This document shows, in pieces, positions 35,417 through 48,179 of a DNA stretch of 64,000 nt. The DNA lies in NCBI RefSeq assembly GCF_050586465.1, contig NZ_JBOCEG010000005.1, positions 335,444 through 399,443 on the forward strand, read 5' to 3'. The position numbers were made by a program, and so were the translations under genes. Below the pieces are notes generated by a model, which did not search any database, was not told the origin of the DNA, and saw only the letters and a program-made list of their open reading frames with translations. Origin of the DNA: CAJXYS01 sp913063035 (GTDB taxonomy: Bacteria > Pseudomonadota > Alphaproteobacteria > Rhodobacterales > Rhodobacteraceae). The first letter of the stretch is position 1, and the number at the start of each line of letters is the position of its first letter.

Positions 35417-35486
35417 TTGGCGGAGGCCCTGATTCTCTCTCCTGCACGCTAACCGTTGGCTCTGGAAAGGGAAGTTCCGTAAAATG

Positions 35487-35503
35487 TAAGTCATCCTGAC
35501 TTA
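35487..35503. promoter_or_regulatory. Palindrome between uppP and gltD
   Basis: TAAGTCA, spacer TCC, then the exact partner TGACTTA. It lies in the divergent interval, 71 bases before uppP and 142 before gltD. It could be an operator for either gene. No regulator family is matched. Confidence 0.35.
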
Positions 35504-35644
35504 AATTTGCGACGCTGGCGGGCGCATTTGCGGCAGGGGCCGAATATTTCTCTTATTAGGTCAGTAGCGCTGCCTTTTATTTGGGCCGGGACCGCTGTAG
35601 ACATACGCGCCCGAGCCAGACCATCCGTGGAAGGAGCCACCAAC

Positions 35645-37084
35645 ATGGCCAAGCAGCCGATGCTGAAATTCGTGACCGTGGAAAAGGAGATGCCCGAAAA
35701 GCGTCCGCCCGATCTGCGCGCCAGGGATTTCCACGAGATCTACGCGGAATATGCCGACCAGAAGGCCGCGGAACAGGCCGGGCGCTGCAGCCAGTGCGGC
35801 GTGCCGTATTGCCAGTCGCATTGCCCGCTGCACAACAATATCCCGGACTGGCTGCGCCTGACCGCGGAGGGCCGGCTCGAGGAGGCCTACGAGGTCAGCC
35901 AGGCCACCAACACCTTCCCCGAGATCTGCGGGCGTATCTGTCCGCAGGACCGGCTCTGCGAGGGCAATTGCGTGATCGAGCAGTCGGGCCACGGGACGGT
36001 CACCATCGGACAGGTCGAGAAATACATCACCGACACGGCCTGGGAACGCGGCTGGGTCAAGGCGATCGCGCCGGAGACCGAGCGCGAGGAAAGCGTCGCG
36101 ATCATCGGCGCCGGGCCGGGCGGGCTGGCCGCGGCCGATCGGCTGCGCCGGGCCGGCGTCCAGGTCACGGTCTATGACCGCTACGACCGCGCGGGCGGGC
36201 TGATGACCTACGGCATCCCCGGCTTCAAGCTGGAAAAGGACGTGGTCATGCGCCGTAACGACCAGCTCGAGTCGGGCGGCGTGACCTTCGTCCTGAACTG
36301 CGATGTCGGCACGGACATCAGCTTCGACGAGATCCGCGAAAAACATGACGCCGTGCTGATCGCGACCGGCGTCTACAAGTCGCGCGACCTGGGCGGTCCG
36401 GGCGCCGGGCTCGACAACATCGTGCGGGCCATCGACTACCTGACCGCGTCGAACCGCGTCGGCTTCGGCGACGACGTGCCGGAATTCGAGTCCGGCGCGC
36501 TCAACGCCGCGGGCAAGCGCGTCGTGGTGATCGGCGGCGGCGACACGGCGATGGACTGCGTGCGCACGGCCGTCCGCCAGGGCGCCGAAAGCGTGAAATG
36601 CCTCTACCGCCGCGACAGGACCAACATGCCCGGCTCGCAGCGTGAGGTCGCCAACGCCGAGGAAGAGGGCGTGGAATTCGTCTGGCTGACGGCGCCCAAG
36701 GGCTTCACCGGCTCGGCGCATGTCACCGGCGTGAAGGTTGCCCAGATGCGGCTGGGCCAGCCCGACCAGACCGGCCGCCAGAGCCCCGAGGAAATCGAGG
36801 GCGCCGACTACACCGAGGATGCGGATCTTGTGATCAAGGCGCTGGGCTTCGAGCCCGAAGAGCTGCCGAAGCTCTGGGGCGTCGACGGGCTGGAGGTGAC
36901 CCGCTGGGGCACGATTAAGGCGGATTTCCGCACGCATGAGACCAGCCTGGGCGGCGTCTACGCCGTCGGCGACGTCGTGCGCGGCGCGAGCCTCGTGGTC
37001 TGGGCGATCCGCGACGGCCGCGAGGCCGCCGACGCGATCCTCGACCGGTTCGCGGCCGCCGCCGCCCCCGTCGCCGCAGAGTAA
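35645..37084 (+). CDS. gltD: Glutamate synthase (NADPH) small subunit
   Basis: The 479-residue subunit has two N-terminal cysteine clusters (CSQCGVPYCQSHCP and CGRICPQDRLCEGNC) for [4Fe-4S] centres, an FAD-binding GAGPGGLAAADRLRRAG and an NADPH-binding GGGDTAMDC. It passes electrons from NADPH through FAD and iron-sulfur centres to GltB for glutamate formation from glutamine and 2-oxoglutarate. I start at 35645 with AAGGAG upstream. It is followed by gltB after 69 bases, so the order here is gltD then gltB. Confidence 0.96.
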   Translation: MAKQPMLKFVTVEKEMPEKRPPDLRARDFHEIYAEYADQKAAEQAGRCSQCGVPYCQSHCPLHNNIPDWLRLTAEGRLEEAYEVSQATNTFPEICGRICPQDRLCEGNCVIEQSGHGTVTIGQVEKYITDTAWERGWVKAIAPETEREESVAIIGAGPGGLAAADRLRRAGVQVTVYDRYDRAGGLMTYGIPGFKLEKDVVMRRNDQLESGGVTFVLNCDVGTDISFDEIREKHDAVLIATGVYKSRDLGGPGAGLDNIVRAIDYLTASNRVGFGDDVPEFESGALNAAGKRVVVIGGGDTAMDCVRTAVRQGAESVKCLYRRDRTNMPGSQREVANAEEEGVEFVWLTAPKGFTGSAHVTGVKVAQMRLGQPDQTGRQSPEEIEGADYTEDADLVIKALGFEPEELPKLWGVDGLEVTRWGTIKADFRTHETSLGGVYAVGDVVRGASLVVWAIRDGREAADAILDRFAAAAAPVAAE

Positions 37085-37153
37085 TCCGGCCCAATCCGGC
37101 AATGACAGCATGACCGGGGTCCGTGACCCCGACGACACCGAAAGGGTGGAAGA

Positions 37154-41689
<4,536 letters not shown>

Positions 41690-41726
41690 CGCGACCCGCG
41701 GGGCCATGGCAGGACCAGACGGGGGA

Positions 41727-41749
41727 GGGGCGCGGCCGGTCCGCGCCCC
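41727..41749 (+). terminator. Stem-loop after gltB, weak intrinsic terminator
   Basis: GGGGCGCG pairs perfectly with CGCGCCCC around a 7-base loop, followed by only TTC. It lies 38 bases after the gltB stop. The short T run makes full termination uncertain. Confidence 0.5.
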
Positions 41750-41827
41750 TTCGCCGTTTCGGGTTCCGGACGGAACCGGGGCGATCCCGGGACGTTGATC
41801 GCCCGACCCCGACCCGCGGAGACCGAC

Positions 41828-42361
41828 ATGTCGGACCTGCTCGTTATCGTCTTCGACGATCAAGACACCGCCCGCGCGATGCATGCCGCCGTGGCGCGGA
41901 TGGGGGCGGACCACGTCATGGATCTTGCCGACCTCGAGCTGGTCGTCCGCGACGGCGATGGCGGGATCCGTTTCGGAGCGTCCAAGGCACAGGTGCCGGC
42001 CCGCGCCGTCGGCGGCGGGATCTGGGGACTCGTGCTCGGCGCCGTCTTCACGGTTCCGGTCGCCGGCGCCGCGGTGGGCGCCGCCGCCGGGGCCCTCACC
42101 GGGCTCGACAGCGCGATCGGGATCGAGGATGCCTTCCTCGAAGAGCTGGGCCGCACCCTTATGCCGGGCAGTGCCGCCGTCTGCGTGATGGTCCGCGACG
42201 TCTCGGTCGACGAGATGCTCGAGCGGCTGCGCGGCTTCCACGAAACCGGCCACGTCATCCGGGCGCCGCTGGCCCCCGAGGACGCGGGACGACTGCGCCG
42301 GCTGGTCGAGGGCGAGGAGCTGGCCCGCGATATCGCGCGCGATCCCGCGGCAGGTGCTTGA
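41828..42361 (+). CDS. DUF1269-family membrane protein
   Basis: A 177-residue protein with an N-terminal ferredoxin-like stretch (DLLVIVFDDQDTARAMH), a central glycine- and alanine-rich membrane hairpin (GGGIWGLVLGAVFTVPVAGAAVGAAAGALTG) and a hydrophilic C-terminal part. This matches the DUF1269 family, whose function is not known. I start at 41828. It follows gltB by about 140 bases and may be cotranscribed or start from its own promoter. Confidence 0.82.
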   Translation: MSDLLVIVFDDQDTARAMHAAVARMGADHVMDLADLELVVRDGDGGIRFGASKAQVPARAVGGGIWGLVLGAVFTVPVAGAAVGAAAGALTGLDSAIGIEDAFLEELGRTLMPGSAAVCVMVRDVSVDEMLERLRGFHETGHVIRAPLAPEDAGRLRRLVEGEELARDIARDPAAGA

Positions 42362-42394
42362 CCTCCGCCGCCGCCTCGTGGCTAGAGTGCGCGC

Positions 42395-43156
42395 GTGTCG
42401 AAAACCGGATCCCGCCCCAGGAAGACCGCCCGGAAGTCGCCGGCCCGCCGCGCGTCGCGCGCGCCCGCGCCCGCGCGCGGCGACGGTCTTCTGCGCCGGG
42501 CCTGGCGTTGGGGCCTGCGCGGGCTGGCCGGCGTGCTGGTGCTGCTGGCGGCGGCGCTTGTCGCGTTCCGCTTCGTGGCGCCCCCGCAGGGCATCTACAT
42601 GCGGATGGAGGCGGCGCGGCTTGACGGGATCGACCGGCAATGGGTCGCGATGCCGGCGATCTCGCCGCACCTGGCCCGCGCCGTGGTCGCGGCCGAGGAC
42701 GCCAATTTCTGCCGCCACTGGGGGTTCGACATGGGCGCGATCCGCGCCGCGATAGAGGACGGCGCGTCGCGCGGGGCCTCGACCATCAGCCAGCAGACCG
42801 TCAAGAACGTCTTCCTCTGGCAGGGGCGCAGCTGGCCGCGCAAGGCGCTGGAGGCCGCGATCACGCCGCTGGCCGAGGCCGCCTGGCCCAAGCGCCGCAT
42901 GCTCGAGATCTATCTCAACGTGGCAGAGTTCGACACCGGCGTCTTCGGGGCCGAGGCGGCCGCGCAGCATCACTTCGGGGTCCCTGCCGCGAAACTGACG
43001 CCGGCGCAGTCCGCGCTGCTGGCCGCGGCGCTGCCCGCGCCCCAGAAGCGATCCGTGGTGCGGCCCTCGGCCTGGATGCAGCGGCGGGCGGCGGCGATCC
43101 GCGCAGGCGCGGCCACCATAGCGGCCGACGGCCGCGATGCCTGTTTCCGGAGTTGA
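42395..43156 (+). CDS. mtgA: Monofunctional peptidoglycan transglycosylase MtgA
   Basis: A 253-residue protein with a basic N-terminus, one membrane helix (about 45-65) and a GT51 glycosyltransferase domain. The key motifs are EDANFCRHWGFD with the catalytic glutamate and GASTISQQTVKNVFLW. There is no transpeptidase domain, as expected for MtgA. It polymerises lipid II into glycan strands at the outer face of the inner membrane. The start is GTG at 42395. Confidence 0.93.
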   Translation: MSKTGSRPRKTARKSPARRASRAPAPARGDGLLRRAWRWGLRGLAGVLVLLAAALVAFRFVAPPQGIYMRMEAARLDGIDRQWVAMPAISPHLARAVVAAEDANFCRHWGFDMGAIRAAIEDGASRGASTISQQTVKNVFLWQGRSWPRKALEAAITPLAEAAWPKRRMLEIYLNVAEFDTGVFGAEAAAQHHFGVPAAKLTPAQSALLAAALPAPQKRSVVRPSAWMQRRAAAIRAGAATIAADGRDACFRS

Positions 43157-43216
43157 AATGACCCCGGCGAACCTGCGAAGAGATAAGGCAATTCACGAAA
43201 ACCGGATTTCCCGCCC

Positions 43217-43882
43217 ATGATCCGCCTGTATCACAGCCCGTTGTCGCCGTTCTGCCGCAAGGTGCGGCTGGTCCTTGCCGAGAAGAGGCTCGAGGTCGAA
43301 CTCGTCGAGGAACGCTACTGGGAGGGACGGGCGGATTTCCTGCGGATGAACCCGGCGGGAAAGGTGCCGGTGCTGCGCGAGAACGGCCTGACCCTGGGCG
43401 AGAGCACGGCGATCTGCGAATATCTCGAGGAAACCCATCCCGAGCCGGCGCTGCTGCCCGCGCGCCCGGCCGAGCGGGCCGAGGCGCGGCGGCTGGTGTG
43501 CTGGTTCGACGACAAGTTTCACCAGGAGGTCACGAAGAACCTCCTCTACGAGCGGGTCAACAAGAAGGTCATGGGGCTGGGCTACCCGGAGTCCAAGAAC
43601 GTCAAGGCGGGCGCGCAGAAGATCAAGTTTCACCTCGATTACATGGCCTGGCTGCTCGATCATCGCCGCTGGCTGGCCGGGGACCGGATGACGCTGGCGG
43701 ATTTCGCGGCGGCGGCGCATCTTTCCTGTCTCGACTACATCTCGGACGTGGACTGGCACCGGAACGAGGCCGTCAAGGACTGGTACGCGAAGATCAAGTC
43801 GCGCCCGGCCTTCCGGTCGATCCTGGCCGACCAGATCCCCGGTTTTCCCCCGCCGCCGCACTACGCGGACCTGGATTTTTGA
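43217..43882 (+). CDS. Glutathione S-transferase family protein
   Basis: A 221-residue GST. The N-terminal thioredoxin-fold part begins IRLYHSPLSPFCRKVRLVL, with a cysteine in the position used by beta/omega-type bacterial GSTs, and carries KVPVLRENGLTLGESTAICEYLEE. The helical C-terminal part ends SRPAFRSILADQIPGF. It lies between mtgA and queG on the same strand, and its stop overlaps the proposed queG start. It is distinct from the island GST at 28981. Confidence 0.92.
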   Translation: MIRLYHSPLSPFCRKVRLVLAEKRLEVELVEERYWEGRADFLRMNPAGKVPVLRENGLTLGESTAICEYLEETHPEPALLPARPAERAEARRLVCWFDDKFHQEVTKNLLYERVNKKVMGLGYPESKNVKAGAQKIKFHLDYMAWLLDHRRWLAGDRMTLADFAAAAHLSCLDYISDVDWHRNEAVKDWYAKIKSRPAFRSILADQIPGFPPPPHYADLDF

Positions 43883-44994
43883 CCCGCCGGGGCGGAGACG
43901 GCGGGGGGCCGTCTGCCCCCCGCACCCCCCGAGGATATTTCGGGAACGATGAAGCGGCGGCGCTGGCCCGCCGGCTCAAGGCGCAGGCGCGGGTCGAAGG
44001 ATTCGCCGCCTGCGGCATCACCGGGCCCGACGCGATCCCCGAGGCCGCCGGGCGGCTCGGGCGTTTCGTGGCGGATGGCCGGCACGGACAGATGCGCTGG
44101 ATGGAAGAGCGCATGACCTGGCGCGGCGATCCGCAGGCGCTCTGGCCCGCGGCGCGGTCGGTCGTGATGCTGGCCGAGAGCTACACGCCGGACCATGACC
44201 CGATGGCGGTGCTGGAGCGGCCGGACCGGGCGGCGATCAGCGTCTACGCGCAGAACCGCGACTACCACGACATCGTCAAGAAGCGGCTGAAGCGGCTGGG
44301 CCGCTGGCTGATCGCCGCGGCGCCGGGTGCCGAGATCAAGGTGTTCGTCGACACGGCCCCGGTGATGGAGAAGCCGTTGGCCGAGGCCGCCGGGATCGGC
44401 TGGCAGGGCAAGCACACCAACCTGCTGGGCCGCGCGCTTGGCAACTGGATCTTCCTCGGCGCGATCTTCACCACGCTGGACCTGCCGCGCGATGCGCCGG
44501 GGGGCGAGCATTGCGGGCAGTGCACGCGCTGCCTGGACATCTGTCCGACCGATGCCTTCCCGGCGCCCTTCCAGCTCGATGCGCGGCGCTGCATTTCCTA
44601 TCTCACCATCGAGCACAAGGGGCCGGTGGACCCGGAGCTGCGGCCGAAGCTCGGCAACCGGATCTACGGCTGTGACGACTGTCTCGCGGTCTGCCCGTGG
44701 AACAAGTTCGCGGTCGCGGCGGCCGACCAGCGCTATGCCGCGCGCGACGACCTGGCCGCGCCGCGGCTGGCCGATCTCGTGACGCTGGACGATACGGGGT
44801 TCCGGGCCAAGTTCTCGGGCTCGCCCATCAAGCGGATCGGCCGCGACCGGTTCGTGCGCAACGTACTCTACGCGATTGGAAACGGGGGCGATCCGGCCCA
44901 TATCCCGGCGGTGGAGGGGCTGACCGACGATCCCGACCCCGCGGTGGCCGATGCCGCGCGCTGGGCGCTGGAACGACTGAAAGGACGGGCATGA
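43879..44994 (+). CDS. queG: Epoxyqueuosine reductase
   Basis: The protein carries two ferredoxin-type cysteine clusters (CGQCTRCLDICP and CDDCLAVCPWNKF) and the cobalamin-dependent reductase core (FVDTAPVMEKPLAEAAGIGWQGKH, then LGNWIFLG). It makes the last step of queuosine biosynthesis in tRNA wobble position 34. The start is unclear: TTG 43879 overlaps the previous stop, but the 28 residues after it are encoded by a GC-rich stretch ending CCCCCCGAGGATATTT that looks intergenic, and no ATG, GTG or TTG follows before the domain. The rest is normal. Confidence 0.92.
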   Translation: MTRRGGDGGGPSAPRTPRGYFGNDEAAALARRLKAQARVEGFAACGITGPDAIPEAAGRLGRFVADGRHGQMRWMEERMTWRGDPQALWPAARSVVMLAESYTPDHDPMAVLERPDRAAISVYAQNRDYHDIVKKRLKRLGRWLIAAAPGAEIKVFVDTAPVMEKPLAEAAGIGWQGKHTNLLGRALGNWIFLGAIFTTLDLPRDAPGGEHCGQCTRCLDICPTDAFPAPFQLDARRCISYLTIEHKGPVDPELRPKLGNRIYGCDDCLAVCPWNKFAVAAADQRYAARDDLAAPRLADLVTLDDTGFRAKFSGSPIKRIGRDRFVRNVLYAIGNGGDPAHIPAVEGLTDDPDPAVADAARWALERLKGRA

Positions 44995-45869
44995 CAGGCA
45001 CGCTGCTGAGCATCGGGCACGGCTATTCCGCGCGCTGGCTGGGGCGCGATCTGATCGCCGAGGGATGGCGCGTGATCGGCACCACCCGCTCTGCCGAGAA
45101 GGCGGAGGCGCTGCGCGCGGCGGGCGTCGAGGCGCTGATCTGGCCGGGATCCGATATCGCCCCGGCGCTGGCCGCCGCGGATCACCTGCTGAGTTCGGTC
45201 GCGCCGGATGCCGATGGCGACCCGATCCTGCGCGAGATCGGCGCGGAAATCGCCACCGCGGCCCCGCGGCTGCGCTGGGCGGGCTATCTTTCGACGACCG
45301 GCGTCTATGGCGATCACGCGGGTGGCTGGGTGGACGAGACCACGCCGCGCCGGCCCACGACCGAGCGCGGCCGCCGCCGCGTGCTGGCGGAGGATCAGTG
45401 GACCGCCCTGGCGCGGGAGAGCCGCTTGCCGCTGCATATCTTCCGGCTGGCCGGCATCTACGGGCCCGGGCGCGGTCCGTTCTCCAAGCTTCGCGCCGGG
45501 ACGGCGCGGCGCATCGTGAAGCCGGGCCAGGTGTTCAGCCGGATCCACGTGGCCGATATCGCGCAGGCGCTCAGGGCCTCGATGGCGCGTCCGGACCCGG
45601 GCGCGGTCTACAATCTCTGCGACGATGCGCCGGCCCCGCCGGAGGACGTGATCGCCTGCGCGGCGGAGCTGCTGGGCGTGCCGGTGCCCGAGGCGGTGCC
45701 CTTCGAGGCGGCGCAGATGTCGGAGATGGCGCGCAGTTTCTACGCCGAGTCCAAGCGCGTTCGGAACGATTACGTGAAACGCGCCCTCGGGCTGCGCCTG
45801 CGCTACCCCGATTACCCGAGCGGTCTGCGCGCGGTCCTCGCCGAGGAGACGGGCGGGACCGGCGCATGA
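44991..45869 (+). CDS. NAD(P)-binding epimerase/reductase
   Basis: A 292-residue extended short-chain-dehydrogenase-like protein. It starts with a nucleotide-binding LLSIGHGYSARWLGRDL, in which the usual glycine-rich loop is modified, and has YLSTTGVYGDHAGGWVDE and FRLAGIYGPGRGPF as in the SDR family-5 proteins next to queG in many relatives. Its ATG overlaps the queG stop (ATGA), so the two are coupled. The substrate is unknown. Confidence 0.83.
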   Translation: MTGTLLSIGHGYSARWLGRDLIAEGWRVIGTTRSAEKAEALRAAGVEALIWPGSDIAPALAAADHLLSSVAPDADGDPILREIGAEIATAAPRLRWAGYLSTTGVYGDHAGGWVDETTPRRPTTERGRRRVLAEDQWTALARESRLPLHIFRLAGIYGPGRGPFSKLRAGTARRIVKPGQVFSRIHVADIAQALRASMARPDPGAVYNLCDDAPAPPEDVIACAAELLGVPVPEAVPFEAAQMSEMARSFYAESKRVRNDYVKRALGLRLRYPDYPSGLRAVLAEETGGTGA

Positions 45870-45871
45870 GA

Positions 45872-45904
45872 AAAGGGGCGGCGCCCGATGGACACCGCCC
45901 CTTT
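45872..45904. terminator. Bidirectional intrinsic terminator
   Basis: AAAGGGGCGG and CCGCCCCTTT form a perfect 10-bp stem with a 13-base loop. It lies between the convergent reductase gene and the small secreted protein gene and has T runs on both sides of the stem. Confidence 0.8.
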
Positions 45905-45933
45905 CGCAGTCCTGTCGTCCGGTGCGTTCCGGA

Positions 45934-46119
45934 TCAGTCGGCGCCGGCGATCGCCGCACCGATCAGGATGATGGCCAGCAGCGGAACCAGGATGCCGCCG
46001 TCGGACGTCGCGGTGTCCTCGACGATGACTTCCGGCTCCATCACCGGCTCGGCCATGTTGCCGGCGAAAGCCGAGGTGGCGGCCAGCGAAAAAGCAGCAG
46101 CGAGTGCGATACGTTTCAT
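45934..46119 (-). CDS. Small secreted or membrane protein of unknown function
   Basis: A 61-residue protein with a signal peptide (MKRIALAAAFSLAATSAFA), a short acidic middle (EPEVIVEDTATSDGG) and a hydrophobic end (ILVPLLAIILIGAAIAGAD). GAGGAAGT precedes the ATG. Such short proteins with an acidic linker and one helix are frequent in Rhodobacteraceae and have no known function. Confidence 0.8.
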   Translation of the reverse strand: MKRIALAAAFSLAATSAFAGNMAEPVMEPEVIVEDTATSDGGILVPLLAIILIGAAIAGAD

Positions 46120-46278
46120 TACTTCCTCCAGTATTTCCTGCCACCTGCCCGGGTAAACGGGTCAATTATTGCGGCGGCAAGCGCCCGTTACATCAGTTCA
46201 CAAGGCGGATAAACCAGCAAGAGCATGAAAATGCAATGCAAACAGCGTCACATCGGGCCCTTGAACCGGTCGGTGTGG

Positions 46279-46863
46279 TCAAATCAGCAACACTTGGGTG
46301 CCGACCGTCGAGAGGCTGAAGAGCTGGGCGATGTGTTCGTTGTAAAGTCCGATGCACCCGTTCGACGATTTCCGGCCGATCTTGCGCGTGTCATGGGTGC
46401 CGTGGATCCTGTAATAGGTCCAGGACAGGTAGAGCGCATGCGTCCCGAGCGGGTTGTCCGGGCCCGGCGGCACGTAATCGGGCCATTCCGGGTTACGCTC
46501 CTTCATCGAGGGGGTCGGGCGCCAGTCGGGGCCTTCCACCTTGCGCACGACGCGGGTGCGCCCGAGCCGGGTGAGGTCCTCGGAGAGCGGCACGCTCGTC
46601 GGGTAGAGCTTGTAGACGCTCTCGTCCTCGGACCAGTAGTGCAGCGCCCGCGAGGTCGTATCGACGAGGATCGCACCGTTGTCGAGGCTCGAGAAGAAGG
46701 GTTTCCAGTCATAGGTGCGGAAACTCGAGACGTTCCGGCGCACCGTGTTGGAGATGTCGGGCTCGATCTGCGCCTCGCCCGTGGCAAGGGCAGGCGTCGC
46801 GAGGCCGGCCGCAAGGCCGCCGGCGAAGGCGCGCCGGGTCAGGGTCGGCATCTTGCGTGTCAT
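46279..46863 (-). CDS. L,D-transpeptidase (YkuD domain) with Tat-like signal
   Basis: A 194-residue protein. The start at 46863 gives a twin-arginine-like leader TRRAFAGGLAAGLATPALA. The YkuD catalytic motif is HGTHDTRKIGRKSSNGCIGL, with the histidine and the nucleophilic cysteine in place. It should form 3-3 cross-links or attach proteins in the periplasmic peptidoglycan. It is one of two short L,D-transpeptidases in this area, divergent from the CAP-domain gene. Confidence 0.9.
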   Translation of the reverse strand: MTRKMPTLTRRAFAGGLAAGLATPALATGEAQIEPDISNTVRRNVSSFRTYDWKPFFSSLDNGAILVDTTSRALHYWSEDESVYKLYPTSVPLSEDLTRLGRTRVVRKVEGPDWRPTPSMKERNPEWPDYVPPGPDNPLGTHALYLSWTYYRIHGTHDTRKIGRKSSNGCIGLYNEHIAQLFSLSTVGTQVLLI

Positions 46864-47027
46864 CGGGGTGTCTCCGTATCCGATCAATATCCTGTGCCAA
46901 TTTATGTCCGAAACGCCGCAGTCGCAATTCAAACCGGCTTGATCTTGCCAATTGCGGCCGCTCGGTGTTTGAACAGGGTCACGTATCCCGCTAGGTCTGC
47001 GGGACACAGGATGTTCGGAGGCGTGCG

Positions 47028-47579
47028 ATGCGACGTTTTTACCTGGCGCTTTTCCCGGCGTTGCTGGCGCTCGCCGCCTGCGGCCAGCCGGCCGCCGGTC
47101 CGCGGCTGGGTCCCGACGGGGAGCCGCTGCCGACGGTCTTTCGCATCAGCGCCGGCGACGTCGCGCCGATCAAGTTCCGGATGCTCGACTCGATCAACAC
47201 GCTTCGCGCCATGCGGGGCCTGCCGATGCTCGACTACGACGAGCGGCTGAACGCCGCCGCGGCGACCCATGCGCGCGACATGTCGGTGCAGAACCGGCCG
47301 TGGCATTTCGGATCCGACGGGTCCTCGCCCATCGACCGGGCGGCGCGCGCCGGTTACCCGGGCGCGCTTCTGGGCGAGAACATCTCGGAGACCTACGAAA
47401 ACGACATCCAGACGCTGGCGGCCTGGATGGACAAGCCCGATACCCGCGACGTGATCCTCGACCCCGCGGCCCGCGACCTGGGTTTCGACTGGTTCCAGGA
47501 GCCCAACGGCAAGATCTGGTGGACGCTGGTCACCGGTGCGCCGGGGCAGGACGCACAGCAGGTGGCTGACGCGTCGTGA
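47028..47579 (+). CDS. CAP-domain (SCP-like) lipoprotein
   Basis: A 183-residue lipoprotein with the lipobox LALAAC and a CAP/SCP domain (DSINTLRAMRGLPMLDYDERLNAAA, then HARDMSVQN, WHFGSDG, and GENISE). It lies between two L,D-transpeptidase genes, which suggests a periplasmic or envelope role. Bacterial CAP proteins are mostly uncharacterised. Confidence 0.88.
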   Translation: MRRFYLALFPALLALAACGQPAAGPRLGPDGEPLPTVFRISAGDVAPIKFRMLDSINTLRAMRGLPMLDYDERLNAAAATHARDMSVQNRPWHFGSDGSSPIDRAARAGYPGALLGENISETYENDIQTLAAWMDKPDTRDVILDPAARDLGFDWFQEPNGKIWWTLVTGAPGQDAQQVADAS

Positions 47580-47604
47580 TCGCGCGCCCTCTGGCCCGGG
47601 CCGG

Positions 47605-48102
47605 TCAGGGATAGATGTCGATCACCGTTCCGTTGCGCACCATGGCGTAGATATCCTCGATCTCGCGGTTGGTGACCGCGATGCAGCCCGCCGTCCAGTC
47701 GGGGCTGTTGGACGCGCGGCGCCATTTCCCCTTGCCGTGAATGAAGATGTCGCCGCCGGGATCCTTTCCCGACTTGCGCGCGAAGGCACGGTCGTTCTCG
47801 TTGGGGTAGGATATCCCGATCGAGAGATGGAAATTCGAGTTCGGGTTGCGCCGGTCGATGACGTAGCGCCCCTCGGGCGTGCGGCCGTCGCCCTCGAACC
47901 GCTTGTGGCCCTCGGGCGCGAAGCCGAGATCGATCTCGTAGCCGGCCAGTGGCCGGTCGTGATGCCAGAGAAACATGCGCCGCGCGTCCTTGTGGACCGT
48001 AACGCGGGTCACCTCGGGCCCGTCATAGGTCCGGAACTTGCTGGCGCAGCCCGCCGTGAAGAGAAGCGCCGCCAGCGCGAGCGCAATGCCGAGATACCGC
48101 AT
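47605..48102 (-). CDS. L,D-transpeptidase lipoprotein (YkuD domain)
   Basis: A 165-residue protein with the lipobox LLFTAGC and a YkuD domain. The active-site motif is IFIHGKGKWRRASNSPDWTAGCIAV, with the catalytic histidine and cysteine. It is lipid-anchored, unlike the Tat-type copy at 46279. It converges with the CAP-domain gene and leaves an intergenic gap of only 25 bases. Confidence 0.9.
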   Translation of the reverse strand: MRYLGIALALAALLFTAGCASKFRTYDGPEVTRVTVHKDARRMFLWHHDRPLAGYEIDLGFAPEGHKRFEGDGRTPEGRYVIDRRNPNSNFHLSIGISYPNENDRAFARKSGKDPGGDIFIHGKGKWRRASNSPDWTAGCIAVTNREIEDIYAMVRNGTVIDIYP

Positions 48103-48179
48103 GGTGGACCTGCCCGGGCCTGTCTTGGTTTTGCGCCAGTATAGCGCGAACCGGCCCGTCCGGGAATCCCCCGTCGCGG

